From: Pseudomonadota bacterium
GTDB lineage: Bacteria > Pseudomonadota > Gammaproteobacteria > Burkholderiales > Gallionellaceae
NCBI GenBank assembly: GCA_021800795.1
Contig: JAJYYO010000025.1
Coordinates: 1-53,040, forward strand
Length of the DNA stretch: 53,040 nucleotides
Direction of reading: 5' to 3'
How positions within the stretch are numbered: position 1 is the first letter of the stretch; each line of letters starts with the position of its first letter. Positions 16,251 through 25,370 of this stretch are shown here, one piece after another. The notes under the pieces were generated by a model. It worked only from the letters and a program-made list of their open reading frames with translations. It was not told where the DNA came from and made no database searches. A program made the position numbers and the translations under genes.

Positions 16251-17145
16251 GGCTTTTTTCCTCGGTGAAGGCAAATGACGCATAACCTACTACCCTGTCG
16301 CGCGTGCCGGCCGTATCGCCCGAATTGCGAAGATCGAGCAGATGCGGTACCAGACCGTGTTTCTGTGCGGCCAGCATCAGCCCGTTGACCGGTGTGCCGC
16401 CGCAGGCGCGCTCATGCGAAATCGGCGGCTCCAAGGCCAGAATAGTATGTACGGTTTCATCGTCCACGCGCTGCGCGATCGGGTAGGGCAGATAATGCGA
16501 GAGATCGGAGCTGATGACAATCAGTGTTTCCTCACCACCCCATAGGAATTCCAGCACCTCGGCAACTTCTTCCGCAGTTGCACGGCCTACCGCCAGGGGC
16601 AGCAGCGTAAAATCGGTCAGCACGCTTTGCAGAAATGGCAGTTGTACTTCCAGGGAGTGTTCCTGTGCATGCGCCTGTGAACTGACGCATACTTGCGGCA
16701 ATCTGCCGATTACGCGTGCGGCATCGGCATCCAGCATCACCCGCCCCAGCGGCGTGTCGAAGGCGTCTGCATCAGGCAGCGCCAGACCGCGTACCGCGAC
16801 GCGATGGGTGGGGCCCAACAATATTACCCGCCGGATGCGGGCAGCGACGGGGCGCAGTGTGGCATAGGCGGTTGCGGCAATGGCGCCTGAATAAATGTAA
16901 CCGGCGTGGGGGACGATCAGTGCTTTAATGTTAAATTCGCGTAGCGATTCGTTTGTTTCCTCTCCCACTGGGAGAGGGTTTGGGAGAGGGGGACGGGCAT
17001 GGCGGTTTTGAACATCGCCATGTCCGTCGGGGGATAGCTTAAATGGCCGTGCATCGTTCAGAAGTTTTTGCACCTGATACCGGAGATCTCCGGCGTCGCC
17101 GGGGTAGAACAGTCCGGCAACAGCAGGCGGGCGAATGGCTGGCAT
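16240..17145 (-). CDS. amrB: MEMO1 family protein (AmmeMemoRadiSam system protein B) with in-frame repeat insertion
   Basis: A 301-aa Memo-like metal-binding protein related to class III extradiol dioxygenases. Conserved segments: MPAIRPPAVAGLFYPGD at the N-terminus, VPHAGYIYSG, LLGPTHR, EHSLEVQLPFLQ, SSDLSHYLPY and CGGTPV. The ATG at 17145 is preceded by AAAGGAGACGTC, which decides the start. Residues ~40-73 (HARPPLPNPLPVGEE... then SLREFNIK) are encoded by a CTCTCCC-family repeat and are absent from ordinary family members. They sit in the loop just before ALIVPHAGY, where an insertion may be tolerated. The first gene of the operon. Confidence 0.92.
   Translation of the reverse strand: MPAIRPPAVAGLFYPGDAGDLRYQVQKLLNDARPFKLSPDGHGDVQNRHARPPLPNPLPVGEETNESLREFNIKALIVPHAGYIYSGAIAATAYATLRPVAARIRRVILLGPTHRVAVRGLALPDADAFDTPLGRVMLDADAARVIGRLPQVCVSSQAHAQEHSLEVQLPFLQSVLTDFTLLPLAVGRATAEEVAEVLEFLWGGEETLIVISSDLSHYLPYPIAQRVDDETVHTILALEPPISHERACGGTPVNGLMLAAQKHGLVPHLLDLRNSGDTAGTRDRVVGYASFAFTEEKSHVH
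16926..17028. repeat. CTCTCCC-family repeat, copy D, inside the Memo coding sequence
   Basis: Carries TTAAATTCGCGTAGCGATTC, a hairpin CTCTCCCACTGGGAGAG and GACGGGCATGGCG, with the inverted mate CGCCATGTCCGTC at 17016-17028. The length and phase keep the host gene open. Confidence 0.85.
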
Positions 17146-17354
17146 GACGTCTCCTTTTTCAGAATCCGGCATGGCGACGGCTGCCATGCGCATCAGATAA
17201 CGCTCCTTAAATGAAGGCAGACCTGCCAAAGTCAATAGGCTTGATCAAAATATGTTGTTTATCCGGTTGATTCAGGCTTCTGGGAAGGCAGGTGGTGGTT
17301 GAGACGCTGCACACTCGTTCATCACCGGCACGCCATAGATAAGACGAAAAGCAT

Positions 17355-18221
17355 TCAGTGGTATTCGACATCCTGTTCCGCCCCCGCGTAATAATTCTGT
17401 ATTTCCACGATGATCTTGCCTGTTTTTGCCTTGGACAGGATCTTTTTGACGATGGTGTTTTTGTATTCGTCCATGCAGGTGCGCATGATGGCCTGATATT
17501 GGGGCGGCATTTTATCGAGCAACTGAAGCCAGCCCGCCTCGACATCGGGCTTTGTTTCCCGGACGCGTTTGATCAGATTTTCGATCTCCTGTTGTCCGGT
17601 ACGCGCATGGATGCGTCCGTCACCTGAAATGGCGAAAATGACGGCAATCGCGATCACCGCATTGGCGTCGAGATCGGCATCCTTGACGGGGCCTGCAAAA
17701 TGGTTTTTACGCAGCCATTTTGCACAATCGATGAGGTTCTGATTTTCCTGGCGGATCAGCAGTTCCTTCTTGTAAATTTCATCGCCCATCCACGCCGAGT
17801 TCGGGTCTGCCCGGCAGAGCTCGAAAAAGAGCGCCTTGATGGTGCGCTGCTGTATATACGGGTCGTTATCGAAGTCCGAGACCAAGGGCTGGGCGGGCAG
17901 GGCGGATAACGCTTTGATTTGCCGGAATCCCATCTGGAAAACATGTTCCGCGCCATGCAGCAACAGAAAGGATAAGCGAAATTCATCGCTGTCGGCTGCC
18001 TGGCCCATTCCTAAAGAGACACATCCTGTCGTCAGGTAGAATGCTTCCAGCAGTCCGTCTGCCGTTCTGTTGTTGGTGAATTTGCCGGCGACCAACACCG
18101 TGATGCCGGCAAGTTCATCGAGCAGCGCTTGTGCCAACTCGCCGTGATTTGCGCGCTGTGCAAGCGCTTCGAGTGCGCCCACCAGGTGGGACGCGCGCGC
18201 GGTATGGGCTGCGATCTTCAT
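17355..18221 (-). CDS. Protein of unknown function, last gene of the J-domain operon
   Basis: I do not recognise this 288-aa protein. It looks soluble and largely helical, with no signal peptide and only moderately hydrophobic stretches (DELAGITVLVAGKF ~40; NAVIAIAVIFAISGDG ~193). It has few cysteines and an acidic C-terminus. The ATG at 18221 lies 14 bases after the stop of the preceding gene in the same operon, so it is probably cotranscribed with the two genes before it and the J-domain gene. No catalytic motif was seen. Confidence 0.75.
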   Translation of the reverse strand: MKIAAHTARASHLVGALEALAQRANHGELAQALLDELAGITVLVAGKFTNNRTADGLLEAFYLTTGCVSLGMGQAADSDEFRLSFLLLHGAEHVFQMGFRQIKALSALPAQPLVSDFDNDPYIQQRTIKALFFELCRADPNSAWMGDEIYKKELLIRQENQNLIDCAKWLRKNHFAGPVKDADLDANAVIAIAVIFAISGDGRIHARTGQQEIENLIKRVRETKPDVEAGWLQLLDKMPPQYQAIMRTCMDEYKNTIVKKILSKAKTGKIIVEIQNYYAGAEQDVEYH

Positions 18222-18235
18222 GGTTGTTCGATTTA

Positions 18236-19027
18236 TCAGGCAAAAATATCTTCACCCAGGCTGGGGCTTCCGGCAGGCCTGCTTGTCGTGCGGCTGGGTA
18301 CTTGTTTGCGCAGGCGCAACAGCAATTCCTGGGTAGTGCGACTCGGTGCATAGTCATAGCCGTGCGCATCGTCCTCATCGCCATCTTCGTCACTTTCTTC
18401 GGCATGTGCGTGATCTTCACCCGGCAGCCAGTCGGGGAACAGTTCGAATAACACCCGATCCCAGGCTTCAGGATCGGTTCGTGCGATGGACAGGGCCAAT
18501 GGCACGATGTCGTGATCCGATGAGGTCTGTCCGCTGCTGTATGCACCGCGGTCATGAATTTCATTGGTCAGTTCGATGATCTCACTGGTGGCAGTCGAGA
18601 ACAGCACGGCCATCGCCGTCACCCCCCAGTCGGTTGCCAGGGCTTCATGGAGAAGTGCTGCGCGCCGATCCAGGTCATCGCTTGCGAAAATGACCCCGTG
18701 AATATGCGAGAACAGTGACTCTGCCAGGAACTCAGGCTCGTCTTCTATCATGTCCTCGCTCCAGTTTGCCGCGAAAAATGCCAGGCTTTGTGCCCATGCT
18801 TTGGGCGAAATCAGCAGTGTAGCCAGCGACAGCTTGCTGCCGTCAAAGGCGGACAGGTGCATGGAAGCCACTTGCGGCTCCATCGCGTCGAGCACTTCGA
18901 CGACAGCCAGGTCGCCCAACTGTTCTGCGGTTTCATTGATAGCCTCCTCGGCATGAGCGGGGGAGCCGGCCAGTACCAGTTCCGTGATTTGACGGCTGAT
19001 TGCGGGAAGATTGGATTTATCAGGCAT
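18236..19027 (-). CDS. Protein of unknown function, acidic, in the J-domain operon
   Basis: A 263-aa protein I do not recognise. It is predicted soluble and mostly helical, and very acidic: a run around residues 213-230 (EESDEDGDEDDAHGYDY) is almost all Asp/Glu. A basic tail (LRLRKQVPSRTTSRP) follows. The ATG at 19027 has a GGAGG site and overlaps the previous gene's end by eight bases, which decides this start over a much longer upstream open frame. It belongs to the four-gene operon begun by the J-domain gene. Confidence 0.78.
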   Translation of the reverse strand: MPDKSNLPAISRQITELVLAGSPAHAEEAINETAEQLGDLAVVEVLDAMEPQVASMHLSAFDGSKLSLATLLISPKAWAQSLAFFAANWSEDMIEDEPEFLAESLFSHIHGVIFASDDLDRRAALLHEALATDWGVTAMAVLFSTATSEIIELTNEIHDRGAYSSGQTSSDHDIVPLALSIARTDPEAWDRVLFELFPDWLPGEDHAHAEESDEDGDEDDAHGYDYAPSRTTQELLLRLRKQVPSRTTSRPAGSPSLGEDIFA

Positions 19028-19526
19028 GCTCGCCTCCGTCTGAATCGAACAAATGTTCGATATCGTGGCCATGCGTGAGTTGATCTTCATCCTCATCGTC
19101 GCCGCCTTCGCTCTTCTGCAGGCTTTCCAGCGTATGATCCTCTTCAGACCAGCGTTTGGGATGTTTGAACAAGAAAGCCGTGATGATCGCGCGACGCGCA
19201 AGCTGCGGATTGTTCTGACTGACCTTGTGCAAAGCCTGTGCCGCTGTTTCATCGCGGCATGACACCATGCCCAGCACAGCCTCGCCCTTGTCGTAGTGAT
19301 CGCTTTGCGTAAGCAGTCCGGCAGGATCGTCAAATTTCAGGTGATCGACCAGTGCGAAGCTCAGCAGATTGATATCGTCTATCTCCGAGCCCCGTGCGAA
19401 TTCCTCGATGAGCGATTTGATGACTCTTGCATAGTTTTTTCTGTCAGGCGGATCACCCAGGGTATCTTCGATCTGGATGGCCAGTTCGCGAGACTGGTAG
19501 GCGAATTCAGGATGTATTTTTTTCAT
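19020..19526 (-). CDS. Protein of unknown function, coupled to the J-domain gene
   Basis: A 168-aa protein, not recognised. The N-terminal half is helical ([19 protein letters not shown]) and the C-terminus is strongly acidic ([10 protein letters not shown], then [15 protein letters not shown]). Its ATG at 19526 overlaps the stop of the J-domain gene as ATGA, so the two are translationally coupled. The next gene overlaps its end by eight bases. Acidic tails and tight coupling suggest partners of the J-protein or its Hsp70 (inference only). Confidence 0.78.
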   Translation of the reverse strand: MKKIHPEFAYQSRELAIQIEDTLGDPPDRKNYARVIKSLIEEFARGSEIDDINLLSFALVDHLKFDDPAGLLTQSDHYDKGEAVLGMVSCRDETAAQALHKVSQNNPQLARRAIITAFLFKHPKRWSEEDHTLESLQKSEGGDDEDEDQLTHGHDIEHLFDSDGGEHA

Positions 19527-19828
19527 TGTCGTGATGGGTCGGACGGGAGCATGATGCCGCATCGATTAAACAGGGATTGCCACAGAGCGCGCGCTTCTTC
19601 ATCAGGGTCGATTACGATGCGGTTGTTAATCGTCTGATTATATGCAGCTCTTTTTTGAGGGTCGGAAAGCAATTCATAGGCTTTCTGGATGAGATTGAAA
19701 CGGTTTTCTGCGCTCGAATGCGCATTTCTGTCCGGGTGATGTCGCATCGCCAGAGCGCGGTAAGCTTTTTTAATCTCGTCTGTCGTCGCACTCGGAGAGA
19801 CGCCAAGGATATGATATGGATTTTCCAA
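19523..19828 (-). CDS. Minimal J-domain (DnaJ-type) co-chaperone
   Basis: A 101-aa protein consisting of an N-terminal J-domain (residues 3-64: [21 protein letters not shown] then [10 protein letters not shown]) and a short C-terminal extension with no zinc-finger or substrate-binding domain. HPD at residues 31-33 is intact, so it should stimulate an Hsp70 ATPase. No dnaK is nearby, so it would use a chaperone encoded elsewhere. First gene of an operon with three unknown proteins; the promoter must lie in 19829-19998, shared with the divergent reductase gene. Confidence 0.9.
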   Translation of the reverse strand: MENPYHILGVSPSATTDEIKKAYRALAMRHHPDRNAHSSAENRFNLIQKAYELLSDPQKRAAYNQTINNRIVIDPDEEARALWQSLFNRCGIMLPSDPSRQ

Positions 19829-19998
19829 TAAATGTCTCCTGTGAGGCGGCTATTTTACACGAGACTGCGTTGTCTGGCTGTTTGATGTAAACGGCAGAGC
19901 CCGGAAATATCAGGCACATGCCGCATGAACGAATTCGACCCCTGCTGTCGAACTCTCCTGTGATAGAGTTCACCCTTATTTTCATCAGGAGCGGAAAC

Positions 19999-21084
19999 AT
20001 GACTCATCTGTTTGAGCCTCTCGGACTGCGTGACATCACGCTTGCCAACCGTATCGGCATCCCACCGATGTGCCAGTATTCGGCGCACGACGGTATGGCG
20101 GCAGACTGGCATTTTGTGCATTACGGCAGCCGTGCAGTGGGCGGTGCCGCGTTGATGATCGTTGAAGCAACAGCTGTGACGGCGGAGGGCAGAATCAGCC
20201 CGGGTGATCTGGGTATCTGGAACGAAAAACATATCGGGCCGTTGGCGCGCATCGCAGCTTTCTCAAAGGCGCAAGGTTGCGTGCCTGCCATTCAGCTGGC
20301 GCATGCCGGACGCAAGGCCAGTGTGGGCTTAGGTTGGCAGGCGCAGAACACGCTGAGTGAATCGGAAGGCGGCTGGCGCATTGTGGCTCCGTCGCCGCTG
20401 TCCTTCGGTGAAAATTCCGCAGTGCCTGATGAACTCGATGAGGCGGGCATTGCCGCGGTGATCGCACAGTTTGTCGCCGCTGCACGCCGTGCAGTCGATG
20501 CCGGATTTGAGGCTGTCGAGATTCACGCAGCGCACGGCTATCTGCTGCACCAATTTCTCTCGCCGTTGTCCAATCGTCGTATTGATGCTTACGGAGGCAG
20601 CTTCGAAAACCGCACTCGTCTGGTGCGGGAGGTTGTCGGCGCCGTGCGTACCGTATGGCCTGAGCGGCTCCCGTTGCTGATCCGTTTGTCGGCGACCGAC
20701 TGGGTGGAAGGGGGATGGAGTGTGGATGAAACAGTCGAACTGTGCCGGGTGCTGAAGGAGCTGGGTGTCGATCTGGCGGATGTATCATCCGCTGGCCTGC
20801 TGCCGGCAGCAAAAATTCCTGCGGGTCCCGGTTTTCAGACCGGGTTTGCAGCCAGGGTGCGCCGTGAGGCCGGCATTAAAACCGCCGCCGTCGGCCTGAT
20901 TACCTCGCCTGCACAGGCCGATCACATCATCCGCAGCGGGCAGGCCGATATGGTGCTGCTGGGCCGTGAAATCCTGCGCAACCCTTACTGGCCGCTGTAT
21001 GCTGCACAGACTCTGGGGCAGGCAACGGTCTGGCCGCTGCAATATTTGCGCGCGGCACCCACCGGTTCGGTGGGCCGTGTGTAA
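19999..21084 (+). CDS. NADH:flavin oxidoreductase, old yellow enzyme family (YqjM/XenA type)
   Basis: A 361-aa FMN-dependent ene-reductase acting on activated C=C bonds. It has PPMCQYSA near the N-terminus (the Cys typical of the YqjM subgroup), HYGSRAVGGAAL, the catalytic region FEAVEIHAAHGYLLHQFLSP with LSNRRIDAYGGSFENR, and the C-terminal phosphate-binding DMVLLGREILRNPYW. The start at 19999 is chosen because AGGAGCGG precedes it; an upstream ATG at 19918 lies in the intergenic region. The physiological substrate is unknown. Confidence 0.93.
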   Translation: MTHLFEPLGLRDITLANRIGIPPMCQYSAHDGMAADWHFVHYGSRAVGGAALMIVEATAVTAEGRISPGDLGIWNEKHIGPLARIAAFSKAQGCVPAIQLAHAGRKASVGLGWQAQNTLSESEGGWRIVAPSPLSFGENSAVPDELDEAGIAAVIAQFVAAARRAVDAGFEAVEIHAAHGYLLHQFLSPLSNRRIDAYGGSFENRTRLVREVVGAVRTVWPERLPLLIRLSATDWVEGGWSVDETVELCRVLKELGVDLADVSSAGLLPAAKIPAGPGFQTGFAARVRREAGIKTAAVGLITSPAQADHIIRSGQADMVLLGREILRNPYWPLYAAQTLGQATVWPLQYLRAAPTGSVGRV

Positions 21085-21156
21085 CAATAAATTTTCTCTT
21101 GCCGGTTATCATGACCGCGCAGGCGGGGTGTCAGCCTTAAATTAAAATAAAGGAAT

Positions 21157-22116
21157 ATGAAGATGACTAATCTGCTGGAACAATTAAAATCCATGACCGC
21201 CATCGTTGCAGACACCGGTGACATCGAGGCGATACGCCACCACTGCCCTGAAGATGCGACCACCAATCCTTCCTTGTTGCTCAAGGCGGCGACGCTGGTC
21301 GAGTATGCGCCGCTGATAACTGATGCGCTCAGTTGGGCGAAATCGCAAAGCGCCGATCGAGAACAGCAAGCGCACGATGCGATGGATAAACTCGCGGTAA
21401 ATGTCGGGCTGGAAGTATTGAAAATCGTACCCGGACGCATTTCGACCGAAGTCGATGCGCGCCTGTCGTTCGATACGCAGGCGACCCTTGCCAAGGCTCG
21501 CAAACTGATCCAGCTGTACAACGAGGCGGGCATTGCCAATGAGCATGTGCTGATCAAGATTGCTTCGACCTGGGAGGGTATCCGTGCGGGCGAGATACTC
21601 GAACACGAGGGCATACACTGCAATCTCACGCTGATGTTCGGTTTTGCTCAGGCGCGCTGCTGCGCCGAGGCGGGCGTCACCCTGATTTCCCCATTTGTCG
21701 GGCGCATCTTCGATTGGCAAAAAGCACATGAAAAACGCACCGACATTCCCGCCGAGGAAGACATGGGTGTGCTGTCGGTGCGAGCCATCTACCAGTATTA
21801 CAAAGAGCACGGTTATCCGACAACGGTGATGGGCGCATCGTTTCGCAACAGCGGCGAGATTCTCGCGCTGGCCGGCTGCGACCGCCTGACGATCAGTCCC
21901 GCGTTTCTGGAGGAGCTGCAAGGCACCGATGGTGTGCTGCAACGACGCCTAAGCTATGCAGGCACGATCAAACCGCGCCCCGCCTCGATGACGGAAGCCG
22001 AATTTCGCTGGGCGATGAATCAGGATGCGATGGCAACGGATAAGCTTGCCGAGGGTATCCGTGGTTTTACGGTAGATCAGATCAAACTGGAAAATATGCT
22101 CAGGGAAAAACTGTAA
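21157..22116 (+). CDS. tal: Transaldolase (TalB class)
   Basis: Transfers a dihydroxyacetone unit between sugar phosphates in the non-oxidative pentose phosphate pathway. At 319 aa it matches the classical long transaldolase. [12 protein letters not shown] (residues ~33-44) and the active-site Lys region [12 protein letters not shown] (~130) are both clear, along with [24 protein letters not shown]. Two ATGs (21157, 21163) are possible starts; AAAGGAATATG precedes. It may be cotranscribed with the small membrane protein downstream. Confidence 0.96.
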   Translation: MKMTNLLEQLKSMTAIVADTGDIEAIRHHCPEDATTNPSLLLKAATLVEYAPLITDALSWAKSQSADREQQAHDAMDKLAVNVGLEVLKIVPGRISTEVDARLSFDTQATLAKARKLIQLYNEAGIANEHVLIKIASTWEGIRAGEILEHEGIHCNLTLMFGFAQARCCAEAGVTLISPFVGRIFDWQKAHEKRTDIPAEEDMGVLSVRAIYQYYKEHGYPTTVMGASFRNSGEILALAGCDRLTISPAFLEELQGTDGVLQRRLSYAGTIKPRPASMTEAEFRWAMNQDAMATDKLAEGIRGFTVDQIKLENMLREKL

Positions 22117-22197
22117 GCTGCAGTCGGTATGGCCTGCCGCACGCGGGATTGAAGCAATACAGAAACTTATCAACCGGATGCAAGAGAAAAAACCATC

Positions 22198-22452
22198 ATG
22201 TTTACGATGCCTTCCATGTGGAACTTGATTATCTCCACGATCGTATTTTTTGCGGCTGCCTGGTATATCCATCGCTATCTGGATGAGCAGGGCATTCCCA
22301 AGGGACCGACGCGCGGCATGCTGGTGCTGGTGCTCGCATCCCTTCTGTCCTGGGGCGCCGGATATCTGGTGGATCTCGCGCAACCCGGCGTTAATCCATC
22401 GCCCAGCGGGGTTACGCAACTGCTCAAGGAAGCAGGTCAGGTGCCTCCCTAG
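22198..22452 (+). CDS. Small two-helix membrane protein, unknown function
   Basis: An 84-aa protein with two hydrophobic segments (residues ~8-24, WNLIISTIVFFAAAWYI; ~42-62, MLVLVLASLLSWGAGYLVD) joined by a short polar loop, ending in a proline-rich tail. The family was not recognised. It lies 81 bases after transaldolase and its stop falls inside the palindrome separating it from nadB. The weak context makes the start at 22198 likely but unproven. Confidence 0.72.
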   Translation: MFTMPSMWNLIISTIVFFAAAWYIHRYLDEQGIPKGPTRGMLVLVLASLLSWGAGYLVDLAQPGVNPSPSGVTQLLKEAGQVPP

Positions 22453-22494
22453 GAGCCTGTCGCATCTCACGAAACAAGTCCGACAGGCTCCTAG
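22449..22494. terminator. 14-bp perfect inverted repeat between convergent genes
   Basis: CTAGGAGCCTGTCG at 22449-22462 and its exact inverse at 22481-22494 enclose an 18-base loop. The arms contain the stop codons of both convergent genes (TAG of the small membrane protein and TAG of nadB). There is no T-run, so this may be a REP-like element acting as a bidirectional barrier rather than a classical intrinsic terminator. Confidence 0.55.
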
Positions 22495-24086
22495 CGCTTT
22501 GCTCGGGCGAGCGTGGAGGGTGAGAGGATGGTGGGCAGCGGATGCTCCAGCATATCCGGATAGTCCAGGCTGTAATGCAGGCCGCGACTCTCGTGACGGG
22601 ACAAGGCGCTCTGTACAATCAGGTCTGCATTGGTCACCAGGTTGCGCAGCTCCAGCAAGTCGGAACTGATGCGGAAGTTGGCATAGTATTCGTCGATTTC
22701 CTTTTTCAGCAACTCCACGCGATGCTGTGCGCGCTGCAGGCATTTATTGGTGCGCACGATACCCACGTAATCCCACATGAAGTGGCGCAGTTCCGCCCAG
22801 TTGTGGGCGATGACGATGTGTTCGTCGGCATCGGTTACCTGACTGTCATCCCAGGCGGGTAGTGCGATGGGATTTTCGCGCGGCTGGCTTAAAATATGCG
22901 TTGCTGCGGCATCGGCAAATACCAGGCATTCGAGCAGGGAGTTGCTGGCCAGGCGGTTTGCACCGTGCAGCCCGCTGTAAGCAGTCTCCCCTACCGCATA
23001 GAGATTTTTAACGTCGGTGCGCGCCTTTAAATCGGCCACCACGCCGCCGCAGGTATAGTGTGCGGCAGGAACCACGGGTATCGGCTCACGGCTGATATTG
23101 ATGCCCAGCGACAGGCAGCGGGCAAAAATATTCGGGAAATGTTCTTGCAGAAATTCCACAGACTGATGCGAAATGTCCAGATAGACGCAGTCCAGTCCGC
23201 CTTTTTTCATCTCGTAGTCGATGGCGCGTGCCACGATGTCGCGGGGCGCCAGTTCTGCGCGCTCATCGTGGGCAGGCATAAAGCGTGTACCGTCCGGCAA
23301 TTTCAGTATGCCGCCTTCGCCGCGCACCGCCTCGCTGATCAGAAATGACTTGGCGTGGGGGTGATACAAACAGGTGGGGTGAAACTGGATGAATTCCATG
23401 TTGGCGATACGGCAGCCGGCGCGCCAAGCCATTGCAATGCCGTCGCCTGTCGAGGTATCGGGATTGGTGGTGTACAGATACACCTTGCCGCTGCCGCCGG
23501 TGGCTAAAATGGTATGTTGTGCGGCGATGGTGACGACTTTATCGGTTTTTGTGTCAAGCGCGTAGGCGCCATAGCAACGGTTGTCCGACAGCCCGATTTT
23601 CTTGCCGGTGATCAGGTCCACCGACATATATGCTTCCAGCACGGTGATATTGGGATGCGCCAGCACCTTGGCGGACAGTGTTTGCTGAACGGCAAGACCG
23701 GTGGCGTCCGCTGCATGGATGATGCGTCGCCGGTCGTGCCCGCCCTCACGCGTCAGGTGATAACCGGTGTCGCTGCCGATGTCTCGGGTGAAGGGTACGC
23801 CTTGGGAAATCAGCCAGTCTATGGCCTGTTTTCCATGTTCGACGATATAGCGGGTGGCGCTTTCATCGCACAGTCCGGCGCCGGCAATCAGGGTGTCATG
23901 AATATGGGCTTCGGGCGTATCGTCGCCGGACAATACGGCGGCAATGCCGCCCTGCGCCCAGCTGCTTGCGCCATCCAGCAGGGCTTTTTTGGTGATCAGT
24001 CCGATCTTTTGATGTTCACTCAGTTTGAGTGCCAGGGTTAGACCCGCCAGTCCGCTGCCGATAATCAAGGTGTCAAATTGCAGCAA
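22491..24086 (-). CDS. nadB: L-aspartate oxidase
   Basis: Flavoprotein that oxidises L-aspartate to iminoaspartate, the first step of de novo NAD synthesis. The FAD dinucleotide motif is near the N-terminus (LIIGSGLAGLTLALKL), with SSWAQGGIAAVL, HTREGGH-type region HLTREGGHDRRRI, and AAHYTCGGV plus GLHGANRLASNSLLE near the C-terminal half. The start is uncertain: TTG at 24086 has GGGA upstream and gives the normal N-terminus, while an ATG at 24188 would add 34 unusual residues. nadA and nadC are not in the window. Confidence 0.94.
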   Translation of the reverse strand: MLQFDTLIIGSGLAGLTLALKLSEHQKIGLITKKALLDGASSWAQGGIAAVLSGDDTPEAHIHDTLIAGAGLCDESATRYIVEHGKQAIDWLISQGVPFTRDIGSDTGYHLTREGGHDRRRIIHAADATGLAVQQTLSAKVLAHPNITVLEAYMSVDLITGKKIGLSDNRCYGAYALDTKTDKVVTIAAQHTILATGGSGKVYLYTTNPDTSTGDGIAMAWRAGCRIANMEFIQFHPTCLYHPHAKSFLISEAVRGEGGILKLPDGTRFMPAHDERAELAPRDIVARAIDYEMKKGGLDCVYLDISHQSVEFLQEHFPNIFARCLSLGINISREPIPVVPAAHYTCGGVVADLKARTDVKNLYAVGETAYSGLHGANRLASNSLLECLVFADAAATHILSQPRENPIALPAWDDSQVTDADEHIVIAHNWAELRHFMWDYVGIVRTNKCLQRAQHRVELLKKEIDEYYANFRISSDLLELRNLVTNADLIVQSALSRHESRGLHYSLDYPDMLEHPLPTILSPSTLARAKR

Positions 24087-24267
24087 TTGGATTCCCGATA
24101 TGCTTGTTAATAATGAGCGAACTATAGCATGTTGTGCAGGGTGTGCCGTCAGTGACAAGCTACGGTATCCTGCGTTAAAAAAGTTCATGTACGCTGACGA
24201 GGGGGCGGCTAGCGGTTATACTTCGCGTTGCGGCTAATTTTATGCAATCGCGTGGAATATTTATAGG

Positions 24268-24867
24268 ATGGGTGATCGGGAAGTTGATCAACAGTTGGTA
24301 GAGCGCGTGCAACGCGGGGACAAGCATGCCTTCGATCTGCTGGTTGCGAAATACCAGCGGAAACTGGGGCGGCTGATTTCGCGTTTTGTGCGCAATACCG
24401 GCGAAGCGGAAGATGTGACGCAGGAAGCATTTATCAAGGCATATCGCGCCCTGCCGGGTTTTCGCGGCGACAGTGCGTTTTACACCTGGCTTTATCGCAT
24501 CGGCATCAATACCGCCAAGAATTACCTGCTGGCCAACAAGCGGCTGCCGCCCTCCAGCACGCCTTTTGATGCGGAAGAATCGGAGTCGTTTGAAGATGCC
24601 GGACTTTTACATGAAGTTAGTACGCCGGAAAATGAACTCATGAGCAAACAGGTTGTCAACACGGTGCAATCGGCCTTGCAGTTGTTGCCGGAAGATTTGC
24701 GCAGCGCTTTGACGCTGCGTGAAATCGAGGGTTTAAGTTATGAAGAAATCGCCAGTGTGATGAACTGCCCTGTCGGCACTGTGCGATCGAGAATTTTCAG
24801 GGCGCGCGAAGCGGTCGCAGAGAAACTGCGGCCGTTGTTGGAAACCAGCAAAGGTAATAGGTGGTAA
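24268..24867 (+). CDS. rpoE: RNA polymerase sigma factor RpoE (AlgU)
   Basis: Extracytoplasmic-function sigma factor directing the envelope stress response. The 199-aa protein contains sigma region 2 (AFDLLVAKYQRKL...EDVTQEAFIKAYRAL), WLYRIGINTAKNY, and region 4 (LPEDLRSALTLREIEGLSYEEIA with GTVRSRIFRARE). First gene of the classical rpoE-rseA-rseB-rseC-degP order. Its TAA overlaps the rseA ATG. Autoregulation is expected, but I could not find a convincing sigma-E promoter in the 181 bases upstream. Confidence 0.96.
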   Translation: MGDREVDQQLVERVQRGDKHAFDLLVAKYQRKLGRLISRFVRNTGEAEDVTQEAFIKAYRALPGFRGDSAFYTWLYRIGINTAKNYLLANKRLPPSSTPFDAEESESFEDAGLLHEVSTPENELMSKQVVNTVQSALQLLPEDLRSALTLREIEGLSYEEIASVMNCPVGTVRSRIFRAREAVAEKLRPLLETSKGNRW

Positions 24868-25370
24868 TGATGAAACATGAAATTTCGGCACTGATGGATG
24901 GCGAGCTGTTTGAAGACGAGGCGGATGCACTCTACGACCAGATTAAACGCAGTCCTGGCGCCCATAGCGACTGGGCCATCTATCACATGATAGGGGACGT
25001 GTTGCGTCAGCCTGAATCGATACATCGCGATATCAGTGCGCGCGTTCATGAACGCCTGCTGAACGAAGCAACTGTGCTGGCTCCCCGCAGCCATGCGTTG
25101 AAACAAAAGGCCAGGGTGTTTGCGCTGTCGGCGGCAGCTTCCCTGCTGGCTGTCAGTGTGGTTGCCTGGATGTCATTGCAGATCAGCCCGGAAACTGCGC
25201 CTCAACTGGCGATGCAGCAATCCAATATCCGCCCTGTTAATTTGCAGATTCAGCCGAAATCAAGCGATTATCTGATGGCGCATCAGGAATTTTCGCCCAG
25301 TAACGACATCAATGGCGGCGCATCCTACATCCGTACCGTGACCTACAGCCCTGAGGAAAAGTCTCAATGA
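24867..25370 (+). CDS. rseA: Anti-sigma factor RseA (MucA-like)
   Basis: Single-pass inner-membrane protein that sequesters RpoE. The N-terminal cytoplasmic domain (KHEISALMDGELFEDEADAL...WAIYHMIGDVLR) is the RseA sigma-binding fold. One transmembrane helix lies near residues 83-105 (VFALSAAASLLAVSVVAWM), followed by a periplasmic tail. The start at 24867 overlaps the rpoE stop; ATG at 24870 is also possible. The stop overlaps rseB by ATGA. Confidence 0.93.
   Translation: MMKHEISALMDGELFEDEADALYDQIKRSPGAHSDWAIYHMIGDVLRQPESIHRDISARVHERLLNEATVLAPRSHALKQKARVFALSAAASLLAVSVVAWMSLQISPETAPQLAMQQSNIRPVNLQIQPKSSDYLMAHQEFSPSNDINGGASYIRTVTYSPEEKSQ

Noticed and set aside
24087..24267. Search for a sigma-E autoregulatory promoter upstream of rpoE
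   Set aside because: A GAACTAT at 24118 resembles the -35 element but no -10 element at the right spacing was found, so no promoter is claimed.
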